Shown: positions 49,993 through 62,269, numbered from the stretch's first letter. The stretch is DNA of 64,000 nt from Juglans regia (GCF_001411555.2 NC_049907.1:11402622-11466621); one strand, 5' to 3'. Notes: generated by a model from the sequence alone, not told the origin. A program made the numbers and translations.

Positions 49993-51600
49993 TTAAGAAG
50001 CATTCTCCATTAATATTCTGTTAAGATCACAAATCCCACTATCAAGATCATCAACCATCTCTATAAAGAAAAGACCCCAAGAATCATCATCAACTACTCC
50101 ATTTGACAAGGCCATTGAAAAAATCTTTATGACTTCTTCTTCCATTCCCAAGTCATAAAGCCCCCGAATCAATATAGAGTACGTCAACTTGTCCGGCAGA
50201 CATTCCTTTTCCAGCATCTCCTCCAGAATTCTAATCCCCTCCTTTGCATTTCTAACCTTACAAAACCCCTTAATCAACATGTTATACGTAAAGGCATTAG
50301 GAGTACATCCCTTTTCCACCATGTCATCCCACAACCTCGCTGCCTCACACAACTCCCCCCTCTCGCACATCCCCCCAATAAGCATATTATAAGTCAAAAC
50401 ACTTGGCATAGAACCCTTCTCAAACTCATCAAATAACTTCCTAGCTTCCCATATCTTTCCTTGCTTACAAAGCCAATGTATAAGTGTACTCGATATAGCA
50501 TTATCCGGAGTAACATTCTTCTTCAAAAGCCTCTTCCACAACTCACACGCATCCCCAACCTTCCCTTCTGCACACAACACATCAATCACCCTGCAACAGA
50601 GCGCTGAGCTCGGTATATACTTCTTCTCAAGCATATCATCAAGCAAGTTGCGTGCTTCACCCGACCTCTTCTCCTTACAATAAGCCTCGATCATGACCCC
50701 ATAAGTAACCTCATTTGCCTCAACCCCATTCTCCTCCATCTCATCCATCACCTTAATTGCATCAACTAACCTCCCTAGCTTACACAACCCATCCATCAGA
50801 ACAGTATATGTTGTCGCATCAGGTTCCCACCCTCTATCCAAAACCTCACCAAAAACCTTCCTCGCACTAACCATATCGCCCCGCGCAACATACCCACCTA
50901 AAATCGTAGTGTAAGAAACCAAATTAGGTACCATTCCCATAGCAGGCATTTCGTCGAGAACCCTGACTGCACCCTCCACATCATTCTTCTTACACATGGC
51001 TTTGAGCAAAATGTTACACGTGAACACATTGGGCACGACGCCAAATCTCGCTTTACTGTTCTTGAACAATACATGCACCAAAGTGTACCTCTTGTTCTGA
51101 ACCAAAGCGTTTAACAGTGTGTTCAACGACCTCACCGACCGCTGGACACCAAACGTTTCGATGCGCAGGAAGGTTTTTAACGCGGAATCAGGTCGACCCG
51201 CGAGGCCGTAACTTCGAATCACGTCGATGAAAAGGTTTTCACCGCATTTGATTTGAGAATGACGCAGCTCCGAGAGCAATGACTCGACGGGTGCGAATTC
51301 GCGGGCGCGGGAGAGGCGTCTGATAATGGCATGATACGTGTCGTAATTTTGGGAAAAACCGGGGTGGAATTTGGAGGCATGGTAGAAGATCTGGAGAGCA
51401 AGGTCGAGATTTTGCTGCCGGGTAACCATAGCGACGAGGCGCTTGGGGTAGAGCCGCTGGGGCCAGGGTTTGATCGGGGGTGTGACGGTGTAGGATTGGA
51501 GGAGGGTCTGGTCGGGATCAACGGTGGAGAATTGACGGAAACGCGAGACAGTGTCGCGGGCCGAGAGAAGGCGGTGGTGAGAATGGCTTAGACGCAACAT
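49993..51600 (-). CDS. P-class pentatricopeptide repeat protein, mitochondrial type (At5g16420-like)
   Basis: Intronless gene for an organellar RNA-binding protein of 535 residues. PPR proteins bind single-stranded organelle RNA, one base per repeat, to stabilise, process or translate it. The chosen ATG (51600-51598) has a good CACCATG context; an 11-residue extension exists only from a non-ATG codon. The N-terminus MLRLSHSHHRLLSARDTVSR, rich in Arg/Ser/His with almost no acidic residues and followed by RQFST, looks like a mitochondrial presequence. From about residue 95 there are about eleven 35-residue P-type motifs, e.g. VVPNVFTCNILLKAMCKKND, VEANEVTYGVMIEAYCKEKR and CTPNAFTYNMLIKGFCKVRN. 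No E, DYW or SMR domain follows. The GC-rich 5' half gives long antisense shadow frames. I recall At5g16420 as the nearest Arabidopsis relative; that assignment is less certain than the family. Confidence 0.93.
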   Translation of the reverse strand: MLRLSHSHHRLLSARDTVSRFRQFSTVDPDQTLLQSYTVTPPIKPWPQRLYPKRLVAMVTRQQNLDLALQIFYHASKFHPGFSQNYDTYHAIIRRLSRAREFAPVESLLSELRHSQIKCGENLFIDVIRSYGLAGRPDSALKTFLRIETFGVQRSVRSLNTLLNALVQNKRYTLVHVLFKNSKARFGVVPNVFTCNILLKAMCKKNDVEGAVRVLDEMPAMGMVPNLVSYTTILGGYVARGDMVSARKVFGEVLDRGWEPDATTYTVLMDGLCKLGRLVDAIKVMDEMEENGVEANEVTYGVMIEAYCKEKRSGEARNLLDDMLEKKYIPSSALCCRVIDVLCAEGKVGDACELWKRLLKKNVTPDNAISSTLIHWLCKQGKIWEARKLFDEFEKGSMPSVLTYNMLIGGMCERGELCEAARLWDDMVEKGCTPNAFTYNMLIKGFCKVRNAKEGIRILEEMLEKECLPDKLTYSILIRGLYDLGMEEEVIKIFSMALSNGVVDDDSWGLFFIEMVDDLDSGICDLNRILMENAS

Positions 51601-52742
51601 GGTGGAGACGGAGAGGTCTGCTCTTTCGGACAAAGACGAATTTCGAGTCTCGATCTCGAGTAGAGTAGACAGCGTACCGCCGCTGCTCTATTCAAATTTC
51701 AAATGCAGTGTTCATATTCTTCTGTACAAGTAGACAGTAGAAACATTTTTTACCCAAAGCCCGACTCCCTCGCAGAGTCGCAACTCGCAAGCGTCAAAAG
51801 TTCCAAGGACTCTTCAGTCTTCACCCATTGCCGCTACGACCATAACCGCATAGAGGTTTCGCACATGACACACTATTTTTTTTTAATTTTTTAAAATTTA
51901 AAACTTTTCTATTTATTTTATTATTTTTAAATTTATTAAATTATTTTACTCACCATCTATATATCACACATTTAATAAAGAATAAATAAAAAAGAATGTA
52001 ATGTGTTAAAATGATGAATAAAATTTTTTCGTAGCCCATTTTTATGCGCCCAAAAACAAAAAAAAAAAAAACAACTTAAAGGCTCTTTTACCTAAAAGCT
52101 TTTCAAGGAAAAATAATATTAGTTATAGAGGATTGGCAAGTAAAATGAGACACAAAATTTTTATATTATTTCATCTTATCATTATAATTTTTTTAAATTT
52201 CTACATAAAATATTATAAATAATTCAACTTTTTCAAATCTCAATACAACTTAAATAAATCTTAAAAAAATAATAATATTACCTCATTTTGCATGTTACAA
52301 AATCAATTCAACACAAGCATTTAATATCTGTGGCCATATATAGATAGAAATTCAAAAACTAACTTAATAGTAGTAAAAATATACCAACCAATCAAGAGCT
52401 ACTGTATCAGTAATGCTTGTCATGACCTTCTGCAAGGAAGTAAAATGTCAATATTTATATGATAAAAAGAGCTTAAAATTAAATATTAGAGAGCTTCATG
52501 TATTGAGTTGCTGGGTCTATTATACCTCCCTCTTCAAACAAAGCAGAGATCCAAAGAGTGAGAGGGTGGAAGAGTTGCAAAGAGTATGGTTGTCTCTCGA
52601 GCTCAATATAAGTTAGTAATAGCTTCTCTGATGTTCACCTAATCACAACTAAAAGGTTTATAAAATTGAAAAACGAAATGAATACTCAGCAGTAAATATT
52701 CATAGCAGTAAGTAAACAGTTCTTTTACGTACAGACGAATTC
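51601..52742. other. Upstream of PPR; AT-rich with MITE remnants
   Basis: The promoter of the PPR gene lies at the left edge (minus strand). At about 51930-52040 is a degraded GCTCATCATC-type MITE. At about 52150-52290 is a degraded inverse copy of the GTTTGGAT MITE core. Nothing else recognised. Confidence 0.45.
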
Positions 52743-52759
52743 ATGGACACCACTGATAT
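52743..52759. repeat. Left copy of the 17-bp LINE target-site duplication
   Basis: ATGGACACCACTGATAT, identical to 58871-58887. It abuts the T-run that is the LINE poly(A) tail on the minus strand. Confidence 0.9.
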
Positions 52760-53097
52760 TTTTTTTTTTATAGAAGAGTCGGAAGCCACCTGTCCATTAG
52801 TGACCCCGTCCCAATTTTATTAAAAAAAACCTCACTTATGGCGGAGGAAAACCGTGGTTACAAAACCAATACTCGGGAATTACAAACATCCCTTGTATCG
52901 AAACCAAAACCCAAAATCAAAATTACAAAACCACCTAAAACAGCAGACCCAACCTAATTTAACCCAAAAACCTGCTACTCAAAATAAACTGCCTATAGAT
53001 ACAAAACAAGACAGAAACCCGAACGCCTCCTCCACGAAACATAAAACTGCACGAACGAAAACCAGCAGCAACTGGCAACATGCACAGTTTAACTCAA

Positions 53098-56000
53098 CTA
53101 GTTCTTCCGCCTAATAGAAGGGAGACCCCATTTATCAACTCTAATCAAGCCCCGTAACAGAGGAGAAACCTCCCCCATACTCTGCCATTCCACATCACCA
53201 TCACTTGCTCCCCTTCTAGCTAACCAGTCCGCAACATCATTTCCTTCCCTATGAATGTGCATAAACCGAATATCCATATTAATGAGCTGAATTTGCAATT
53301 CCTCCCAAAAATCCTCCAAATACCAGCTACCGCATTTGTTCTTTTCTAACCATGCCAGAATCACTTTAGAATCCATTTCTATATCAACAGCACTGAAATT
53401 CATGTTCTTACAATATTTGACACATTCCAAAAGCGCTCTTAACTCCGCATAAGTACTATTACCATACCCGATATTCTTAGCAAATGCTAACAGCAACCTC
53501 CCATGCATATCCCGAATCACACCTCCTGCCCCTGATTCACCTGGATTTCCTAAACTACTACCATCCATATTTAGCTTCACACGGCCTTGAGCAGGCTTAG
53601 ACCATGCTATGTAATTAATCTGTTATTGCTTGATTGGAACTTTCTGTATATTGAAACAATTAAGAATGTAAAAGTCAGTTTGAGTGAATTTCTTAGGCTT
53701 TGAAAACCCTTGACAGATAACACCCACCCACTGTTTGATAGATTGCCACACAACTTGACCAGATTCCATCTTCCCTTCCATACGTGCCTTACATCTCCTA
53801 TTCCATAGCCTCCACAAAATAACTGTAGGTAATACACCCAATATGACACCAGCTTGAGAGGCATTTGAAGCCCTCCGAAACCAACTAAGACAAGTTTCAT
53901 ACCAATTTCTTCCAATTGGAAGACCAAGCAAAACTCCAATTTTTTTTCCAGACTTCAGCAGCCACTTCACCAGCAAATAAAACATGATTTAAGTCTTCAT
54001 ATTTACCTTGAATACAACAATTGCATCTCGAGACTAAAGGGATACCAATTCTCCGAATTTTATCATCCACTGCTAAAGCTCCATGCCAAGCCTTCCACAT
54101 TAGAACAGAAATTTTTTTTAGAAGAATGTTATTCCAAATCCATTTATGTCCCTCTAAATTCTGTCCTCTAACACGAACACATTCCCAAGCTGATTTTGTT
54201 GAAAACTTACCATTTTCACTAGTAGCCCAGATTAGCAAATCCCTTCCTTACAATTAGCAATAACCTCTAGAACCCTCTCTGCATTCTCAGTCCCCACAAG
54301 CCTCTCTAATCGAGCCATATCCCATCCTCTATCCAAATTACAATCTTTAATCTTCAAAAGAGGTTGTTCACTCACAAAACAATTTTCTGCAAGAGGACCC
54401 TGCTCCAGCCAATTATCATACCAAAAAAATACATTACCTTCTCGAATTTTCCATTTCGAATTACTCAAAACTGTGGGAATACTTCTAACAATCATCCGCC
54501 AAAAACTTGTACCCTTTTGATCATCCAGCAGCAACAAAGGTTTGTTCCCCACATATTTCGAACGAAAAAAATTTGTCTAAAGAGAATCCTCATTCATCAA
54601 TTTCCAGGCAAGTTTTAAATGAAGGGCCTTTTGCATATCATCAAACGATCTAATATCCAAACCTCCTTCTTCTATTGGTTTACAAATAGACCTCCAAGCA
54701 ACCCATTTTTTCTTACTCTTTCCATCCCTTTCTCCCAAAAAAAAAGAGCTCATTTACCGATTTAATGAAGAAATAACTAACTTTGGAACCTTTAAAACTG
54801 CTAATTGATGTAACGCCATACTAGCCAGAACATGCCTCAATAGAATCACTCTACCCCCTGCTGAAAGTAATTTCATTTTCCAGCCACTAATTTTTTTTTA
54901 ACCTTGTTCTCCAACTCTTCCAAATCGCCAATTTTCATTCTACCCGAAACAATAGGCACCCCCAAATATTTAAAAGGAAACTTACCTTCCGAAAACCCCG
55001 TCAATCTTTTGAGATTCCTTCTTCTAGCCATCGGAAGTGTTTTTGAGAAATACATAGCAGTTTTCTCTTTATTAATCAATTGACCAGACCACTTTTCATA
55101 AGTATTCAAAATATCTAGAAGACACCGAATTGATCGACAACCACCATTAGTAAAAATGACCACATCATCCGCATACATTAGATGAGATACTAAAATCGTA
55201 CCTCTAGGTTGAGAGAAGTGTCCAAAACTATTTTCTGCCACCTTTTGTTTTATTAGTCGAGAAGGGACCTCTTGTAAGATAATAAACAAATAAGGCGACA
55301 AACGATCACCTTGCCTCAATCCTCTACCACCTTTGAAAAAGCCTTTCGTTGTCCCATTCATTAAAATCGAGTACCAAGGCGTAGTAATACACTCCCTAAT
55401 TAATCCACAAACTGTAGGAGAAAACCCAAAAGTTTGGAGCACCTTCAAGAGGAACTCCCACTCAACACGATCATATGCCTTGGCCATATCAAGCTTCAAT
55501 ACCACATTTCCCCCATGAATTTTTTTATTTATAGAATGGACCATTTCTTGAGTTAGACTAATGTTTTCAAAAATACTTCTTCCAGGAATAAACGCACCTT
55601 GTTCAACGGAAATAATTTTTGGAAGCAGAATAGCCAAACGATTTACAATCACCTTTGAGCAAATTTTATAAAACACCAAACAAAGACTTATTGGTCTAAA
55701 TTTCTCAAACCCTGTTGGCTTATCTACCTTAGGGATTAGGACTACATATGAAGACGTATAAAATCTCGACCATTTACCTCCTCTAAAAAATTCTTCCACC
55801 TCTTCCATCATATCCACCTTAATAATATTCCAGACACTCTTAAAAAAACCCGACCCAAAACCATCCGGCCCTGGCACACTATTAGAAGGAATGGAGTCCA
55901 AAGCATTTTTCACTTCATTAATCGAAGGAACTAAACCAATAGCCTCATTTTCCTCCAATGAAATAACCGACGATATAATATGTGATAAATCCGGAATACT

Positions 56001-57221
56001 ATCTTGACTTTCTCCTTGTAAAAAATTTGAGAAATAATGGACTGCACCTAAATGGATCTCCTCAGGAGATCTCAAATAAGTTCCATCATGAAGCCTCATT
56101 TCCGTGACTCTTTTTTTCCTTTTATAAGATAAATACGTATGAAAGAAAGATGAATTTTGATCCCCTTCCGCACACCATTTAAGTTTAGCCATTTGAGCCA
56201 ATCTAATTTCTTCCTGGCTGCGCCAACTAGCTAATTCCATATTTTTACTCACAAGATCATGTTCAAGCCTCGGGTCCCAATGTTGTTGAAGATCGGATTC
56301 AAGCTCCTCAATTTTATTTTCTAACCCCTGAATATGAATTTCAGTTCTGCCAAATATACTTTTATTCCATTCACGTAAAGCACCTCTCAATCTTTTAAGT
56401 TTAAAAGCCAACTTCAGAAGTCCCCTTCCACTCACCCCCTCTTGCCAAATTCTGCCCACAAACTGATGAAAATCTGGATGCTCAATCCACATTTGTTGAA
56501 ACCGAAATGGAGAAGGCCCATACAAAAAAATATCAGACTGAAATTGAATAAACATAGGGGAATGATCTGATGTAGATCTCGATAAATAGCAATTATTTAC
56601 ATTTGGAAATCTGGTCAAGCAACTGGCATTTAATAATCCTCTGTCCAATTTTGCCCAACTACGTGCTAACCCTCTTTGGCCATTATACCAAGAAAACCTT
56701 CTTCTCGACGATTTCATGTCCATTAAACCACAATTATCAATCCAATTATTAAAATCCTCCATTGCCATTCTCGGACGAGATCTACCACCTCGACGTTCCG
56801 AATCTTCCCTTATAATATTAAAATCCCCTACAATAATACAAGGTTCATTTCCTATTATTTGACCATTAAGGGACTCCCACACTTCTCTCCTATTAACCAT
56901 ATTACATTTGGCGTACACAAAGCAACAAATGACAGTATTATCACCAACCCCAACACGAAGTAAAATATATTATTCTTTACAAAGAATCGGCTGAACTAAA
57001 ATATCATCTTGCCAAAGCACCCAAATCTTACCAGACTCCCCATCATTAGTAATAACCTTATCCATATGTAACAACCGAATGACATCCTGAACCTTATCCG
57101 ATGAAGCAAAAGGTTCTATTAAAGCAACAATTTTCGGTTTTAATTTCCTAACCAAAATTTTTAATCGACCTCTAGAAGTTCCAATCCCTCTAATATTCCA
57201 AGATAAAATAGGGCCAATCAT
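53098..57221 (-). pseudogene. LINE ORF2: endonuclease-RT-RNase H polyprotein, disrupted
   Basis: Starts MIGPILSWNIRGIGTSRGR, with the AP-endonuclease WNIRG motif; then IIVGDFNIIRE, FSWYNGQ and SRSTSDHSPMF with the catalytic SDH. The RT palm has LDMAKAYDRVEW and the catalytic SHLMYADDVVIF, with GRGLRQGDRLSPYLF between. The zf-RVT zone shows KWIWNNILLKKISVLMWKAW and RCNCCIQGKYEDLNHVLF. RNase H (53580-53098) reads KLNMDGSSLGNPGESGAGG, then TYAELRALLECV, IEMDSKVILAWL and HIHREGNDVADWLARRG, so its acidic residues are present. Breaks: an in-frame TAA at 56972-56970; a frameshift at an A-run near 54895; a TAG at about 54578 where family members have Trp; frame changes near 54235 and 53600-53960. Complete in domains but not translatable as it stands. 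Confidence 0.93.
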
Positions 57222-58720
57222 AGAGAAAATTTATTAGGCCGAGAACTCACCCGATTCGAACTTCTAACCTTTTGAAATATTTTCCGAGCTCCTTTTCGCT
57301 TAGCATCCGCACCCTCATTATCCGAGGCATAGTCTTTTTGTTTAGAAAAATGTTCCACATTTAACTCCGTATCTGGTTCAGAAACCATATCCTCCATACA
57401 TTCAGGATTCTCCTCTGGTATTCTTTCCAGCTCCGAGTCTGAAACTATCTGCTCTACTCCCTTGTCAAAATTCAAATTACTCTCCAAATTTTCTGTTGAC
57501 AGCCCCAGCAAAACTTTCTACCGGCAACCCCTCCCCTGCCAAATTCACCATATCATTTATTTGCATGCCCTCTATTTCATCTTCTTCTATCTCCTCTACA
57601 TGATATTCCTTACCAGATGATACATTTTCTTCAATCAACCTAACTTCCATTTCTTGTCCCTCCAAATTTTCCAGAGCAGCTCCCTCCTTTTCACCCACGT
57701 CATGATGTTGATCTGGTGCACCACAATCCCGTTGTTGATCCCGAGACAAATCTATTTTTTTTTCCGATCGCCTTTTTCCATTCCTACTTCCGTCATCATC
57801 ACTCCCTTGCCTTTATCCAACTCAACATTTATTTCAGTTTGTGGCTCTGTTTTTTTTTCTTCAGTATCTTTTACATTCTTTCGCATCCAAATATTTTCTC
57901 CATCTTTACGATTCTTCAAATTACAGGTATGTGCATTATGCCCTCGAACTTTACAATTTATACAGAACGCTGGAAGTGTCTCATAAAGAATTTCCTGCTT
58001 ACGTCCCAACCCTGGCATCCCAATCCAAAAATAAGAAATCGGTTTTTTTGAAGCATCCATCTCCAAGCATAAACGTGCTCCATCCGTGCGAGTTGCACAT
58101 TTTGTTGGATTATCTCTTCTAATGTATCTACCAATCGGAGTAGTGAAAATCTTTAGAAAAGATTCATGATAGAAATTTGGTGGAAGACCCGGCAGCATAA
58201 TCCAAACTGGGACCAACGACGGCTCCTCATCTTCATTAAAATCTGGTTTCCAATGAAAAACTCGATACTGAACCCCATTCACCTCACAAGTTTCCCGAGA
58301 AATAGCTTTTAAGAAATCTTGCTCATTTGTCATTCGAATGAAAACATTTCTTAGTCTCCGCATAGCTGTAACCATCGGCATGCAAGATATTCCCCAGCGG
58401 ATATGTATAAACGACCGAATCACATCCAACGAGGGTCTCTGTCTTAGGAATTTCAATACAACAGAAAAATGAAAAGGTTCCACAGATCGAGCAATTTCCT
58501 CCTTAGTGAACTGAAAACATATTTCTCCATCCACATACTTCGGCCCACGATGAGGCACCGATAATTCTGGAAGTGGTTGCGGAACCACAGAGACCAGTTC
58601 TGCAAAGGAACGTCGACCTGCCTCAACATTCTTGGCCGCCATGGCCCCCCTGAGAGGGCCCGATGCCAAACTCTTGTTCAACTTCCCAGAATCTTGGAGC
58701 TTTCTTGGAGCACTTACCAT
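57218..58720 (-). pseudogene. LINE ORF1: DUF4283-zinc-knuckle gag-like protein, disrupted
   Basis: Starts MVSAPRKLQDSGKLNKSLAS. A DUF4283-type RNA-binding region spans roughly residues 60-200 and a CCHC knuckle CINCKVRGHNAHTC follows near residue 260. Downstream is an acidic tail (EEIEEDEIEGMQINDM; SDSELERIPEENPECMED) ending in a basic stretch AKRKGARKIFQKVRSSNR. Two frameshifts split it: one in an A9 run at about 57757-57765, one near 57500. Its stop TGA overlaps the ORF2 start as ATGA (57221-57218). Confidence 0.85.
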
Positions 58721-58870
58721 GCAGTACTTGCTCCGGTAAGTCTACTTGCATCCCTTTAAACGTTCGAAAATTCAAGTCCTACTGCGTAAAACAAACGTCC
58801 AGATCTCACACCCATTAATTTTCTGTATGAACTCAAGACTTTTATAATTTTATAGAAGTTGTCAGTACGA

Positions 58871-58887
58871 ATGGACACCACTGATAT
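58871..58887. repeat. Right copy of the 17-bp LINE target-site duplication
   Basis: ATGGACACCACTGATAT, identical to 52743-52759, at the 5' end of the minus-strand LINE. Confidence 0.9.
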
Positions 58888-59281
58888 GGCAATTGTTTTA
58901 TATTAAAAAAAAATAGGAAAAAAAAAAAAAAGAGAAAGGACTGAATCCCATTTCAGCCCAGATCCATCTTCCCGTTCTTCGTTTCCCCATTTTCATCACC
59001 CATCTTCGCACCCCATTTTGTGGATCTCTTACGTCTCTCTTGTTTCTTCAAATCCCACTGAAAATGATGTACACTGTAATTGCTTGGTAGTGTAGGAGAT
59101 ATGGTAAACATTATAGAAAATTTCAGAAACTCTCATTTTCTTCTATTTTCAATGACACCAATATCTGATCTCAAGTCTTAAGAAAATATTGGGGAAATAT
59201 CACCCTTTTCCGGCCTTTTTGAAAATGGCTCAAAAAAAAAACTTCCGCCCAAATAAAACATTAGGGGTATCTTAACTAGCT
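58888..59281. other. Intergenic
   Basis: A poly(A) tract (about 58905-58940) followed by moderately GC sequence with no recognised gene. Confidence 0.4.
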
Positions 59282-59289
59282 TCCAGTGG

Positions 59290-59943
59290 TATGGATGTAA
59301 ATTTAAACCGAAAAATTGGATTGGACCGGTTGGTCCGATTTTGAACCGGTCCGGTCCAGGACCGGTTCCTATATTATAAAAACCAGCTGAATCCGGTTCG
59401 ATTTCTGTTCCGTAGTTTCTTGGACCAGACCGGATCGAACTAGACTAGTTGGAAAAAAATATATAAAAACATTAGAAATTAATTTTATATATTATACAAA
59501 ATATTATATATATAAGTTTTAAAATTTTATATATAATATATAATTATATATGAGATTTTTATATATAATAAATTATATATCATATATCAGTGCAATGTGC
59601 AACAAACATTGTATACATTAATATTGTTTGATCATATATATATTAGTATTGTTTGATCATAGAGTATTCATATTATAAATTATAAATTATAACATAAAAT
59701 GTTAACCTTAAATATGCAAGTTATAATTTATAAATTATAATTTGAAAGTTATAACATAAATTTATAACTTACATTTTAAAATAATTGAAAAATCTGACTG
59801 GATCGAAAATCGATAAAATCAGAAGTACCGATTTAAGAGGGTAACTAGTGCGTAATCAATTTTAAAAATATAAAATCGGTATATACCAATTCATTCCTAA
59901 ATTTTATCTAAAATTAGACTAGACCGAACTGATTACACCCCTA
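59290..59943. mobile_element. hAT-like element, CCGGTCCGG-word type, older sister of 45101
   Basis: Starts TATGGATGTAAATTTAAACC (mutated TAGGGGTGTAAATTC) and ends GATTACACCCCTA. Interior words TTGAACCGGTCCGGTCC and the AT-rich middle align with the 45101-45781 element. Flanking octamers TCCAGTGG (59282-59289) and GCCTCTGG (59944-59951) match at 5 of 8. 654 bp, no ORF. Confidence 0.7.
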
Positions 59944-60794
59944 GCCTCTGGCAATGGCCCTTGAAATCCTGCAGTTTCAAAAAAAACCCAGAAACAATCT
60001 CTTGCACTAAAAAAGGCGTAGAATATTTTTGTTCGTACCCAGTTATTATTATTATTATTATTATTCGAATTTCAGCACTTGAGGATTAACTTCTTGGGCC
60101 AGAACGATGGAGGACTTTTTTACCTAAAATGTTCTATGACCAACAATACAACAAAAGCTACATGACAACCCAACGAATCGGGTGTTGCTATCTGTGCGCC
60201 GACATTGTCTTACGAGTCTTTGACCATCCTTGAGCTTTTCAGATTGCACAGACATGAACGAAGCTGCTATCTTGGGTGGTGACTTTGGTTTTCCTTATCT
60301 TTGCCACCTAAGCTCCGGATATGGTGGTATCTTCCCTTTCCTTACGGAACAATGAGGAGAATTGCCATTCCATTTTAACAATTCCGAATACATGATCGTA
60401 TACGACTCCCTCCGCGATGCTGTCAATCTTGGATGGTCTCCCTTACATTTAATGGCGACGAACGTTAAAGAGAAGCCGGAAGAGCTCATTCATGTCAGCA
60501 TTTTGTTCCCTGCCCATTCCGCAACCCAGCCCTTCTCCTGATGTCTAGACGCACCATTTTATTTAAACGCCTGCCATTCTATGTCAATTCTTGCGCAAGG
60601 GGTGCGCCAAATTGACTGAATTTAGAGTTTTTCATAAGTAAATGAGAGAAGAGTGACACAAAAACACACAATTTCGCTTGTTCTCAAGGACAAAGTGAAT
60701 CTCTCATAGACGGTCACATTCACTTTTTCTTTTTATTTTTCTTTTCTTACCTTTACTCGCCCACTTCACACCTCACAATTTTAGATGCGTGTAA
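59944..60794. other. Intergenic with an (ATT)n tract; no gene recognised
   Basis: An ATT microsatellite lies at about 60045-60064. The 60230-60545 stretch is less AT-rich with a 64-residue minus-strand ORF (60295-60489) that I do not recognise. It may be a fragment of a gene, but nothing supports a function. Confidence 0.4.
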
Positions 60795-60985
60795 ATAATA
60801 AATTGAGATTAGATAAAAATTAAAAAATAAATAAAATATTATTAGAATATTATTTTTTAATATTATTATTATTTTGAGATTTAAAAAAAATTAAATTTTT
60901 TATTATATTTTATGTAAAAATTTAAAAAAATTATAATAATTAAATTAAATAAAAAAAATTGAGATTAATTCTAAATTCAAACGAA
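60795..60985 (+). mobile_element. GTTTGGAT-family MITE
   Basis: Family core in plus orientation (AATAAAATATTATTAGAATA, then TTATTATTATTTTGAGATTT and TTTTATTATATTTTATGTAA). The left end is near TAAATTGAGATTAG and the right end ends TCAAACGAAAC. Confidence 0.55.
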
Positions 60986-61164
60986 ACAAAGTCTCTCCAC
61001 TTTTTACTATTGCTTAGTTATTTTTATTTTTTATTTTTTATTTTTTAGGTAAAGCCAATTAAGCCGAACTTATGATCTATTGTCAGCCTGTTGCCTAGTC
61101 CTGGCATTTTAGGTTTAGGCAAGTGTCATTTCGACCACCCGCTTCTCAATCTCTTTTAGATTCG

Positions 61165-61385
61165 TCTGAATAATGAGATGAAATAAAATAAAATATTTTT
61201 AAATAAATTAAATAAAATAAAATATTTTTAAATAAATTAAATAAAATATTATTTTTAATTTTATTATTATTTTAAAATTAAAAAAAATTAATTTATTTAT
61301 TATATTTTATATAAAAATTTAAAAAAATTATAATGAAAAGATAAAATGAAATGAGATAGATTAAAAATATTTTTATATTCAAACA
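61165..61385 (+). mobile_element. GTTTGGAT-family MITE with internal short duplication
   Basis: Same core. AAATAAATTAAATAAAATA is repeated in tandem around 61199-61250, and the right end ATATTCAAACATATTTTACT resembles the family terminus. Confidence 0.5.
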
Positions 61386-61833
61386 TATTTTACTTTCTCT
61401 ATTCGTGGCGATTTTGCTCACAACAAATATCATTTTCTCTTATAGTGATAAAAAGAGTTTTGGCTTTTATTTACGCTCTACTTGTATAGAAGAACTCATT
61501 TCGTTTATAACCGTCGAGATTAAAGGCTATTAGCTAATTCATTCTTGAAGTTGATTTGCCATCTCTTCTTCTTTTCTTTCTTTTTTTCAATTTATTTGCA
61601 GTAATATGTTTCAATTCATTTGGTTATCATGGAAGTGAGGTTTTACTTGTTCAAGTTTAAGATGCTTTTTTGCGGACAAAAGTTTAGAATAGCTCAAGTA
61701 TTTCATGACTAGCTCCCTATGTAACTTTAATTTATCTTTCATGACCATTTCCCCTTTTATTTTACGAATCTATTCTCATAGCTAGAGCTGTTGGATTGTT
61801 CGCCCTATTTTTAGAGGTTGAAACTTAGGAATC

Positions 61834-62205
61834 ATTTAGACACGTAGATGAGATGATCTCATTTTAAAACTTTTCATTATTTTATTCTCAAATTTCACTC
61901 ACATACAAAATACTTTTTAATTTAAAATTTTTAACTTTTTCATCTAACCATTACAATTTTTTAAAACTTTCAAACAAAATACAGAAACAATAAAATTTTT
62001 TCAAATTTTAAAATAAAAATAATATTAAAAAATAATATTTTAACAATATTTTAACTTTATAACATTATTTGTATCCAACTTTTTTTGTTTTCCCTCTCAA
62101 GTTTTTCAAAACCCAATAAAATATGTTTAACTTAAATAATTTATTATTATTTACAAACTATTTTTCTATGGTTGACAAAATTCTCATCTTCTCTCATTAT
62201 CTAAA
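61834..62205 (-). mobile_element. GTTTGGAT-family MITE, long copy
   Basis: Inverse orientation: starts near CATTTAGACACGTAGATGAG, then CTAACCATTACAATTTTTTA, AAAATAAAAATAATATT and TTTGTATCCAACTTTTTTTG, ending TTATCTAAACATTCTCA. Matches the ~380-bp long form seen at 47535. Confidence 0.5.
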
Positions 62206-62269
62206 CATTCTCATATCTCTCACCCAATGCACTACATATGAAGAAGTTTGGCATTTCTTTTATATGTGG

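Larger units (their letters stand above)
52760..58870 (-). mobile_element. Nearly full-length plant L1-type LINE with two ORFs
   Basis: About 6.1-kb non-LTR retrotransposon in minus orientation. It has a 5'UTR (58870-58721), ORF1 (gag-like), ORF2 (endonuclease, RT, zf-RVT, RNase H), a 3'UTR (53097-52770) and a short A-tail (T10 at 52760-52769 on the plus strand). Perfect 17-bp direct repeats flank it, so both borders are secure and the copy is not 5'-truncated. All catalytic domains are present, but a handful of frameshifts and stops interrupt the frames. Perfect duplications and few lesions suggest a comparatively recent insertion. Confidence 0.93.

Noticed and set aside
50189..51591. Long plus-strand and alternative-frame ORFs over the PPR gene
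   Set aside because: They are antisense or off-frame shadows of the GC-richer PPR coding sequence and show no domain.
57654..58122. Plus-strand hydrophobic ORFs (F/S/L-rich)
   Set aside because: Antisense shadows of the LINE ORF1 acidic and lysine-rich tail.
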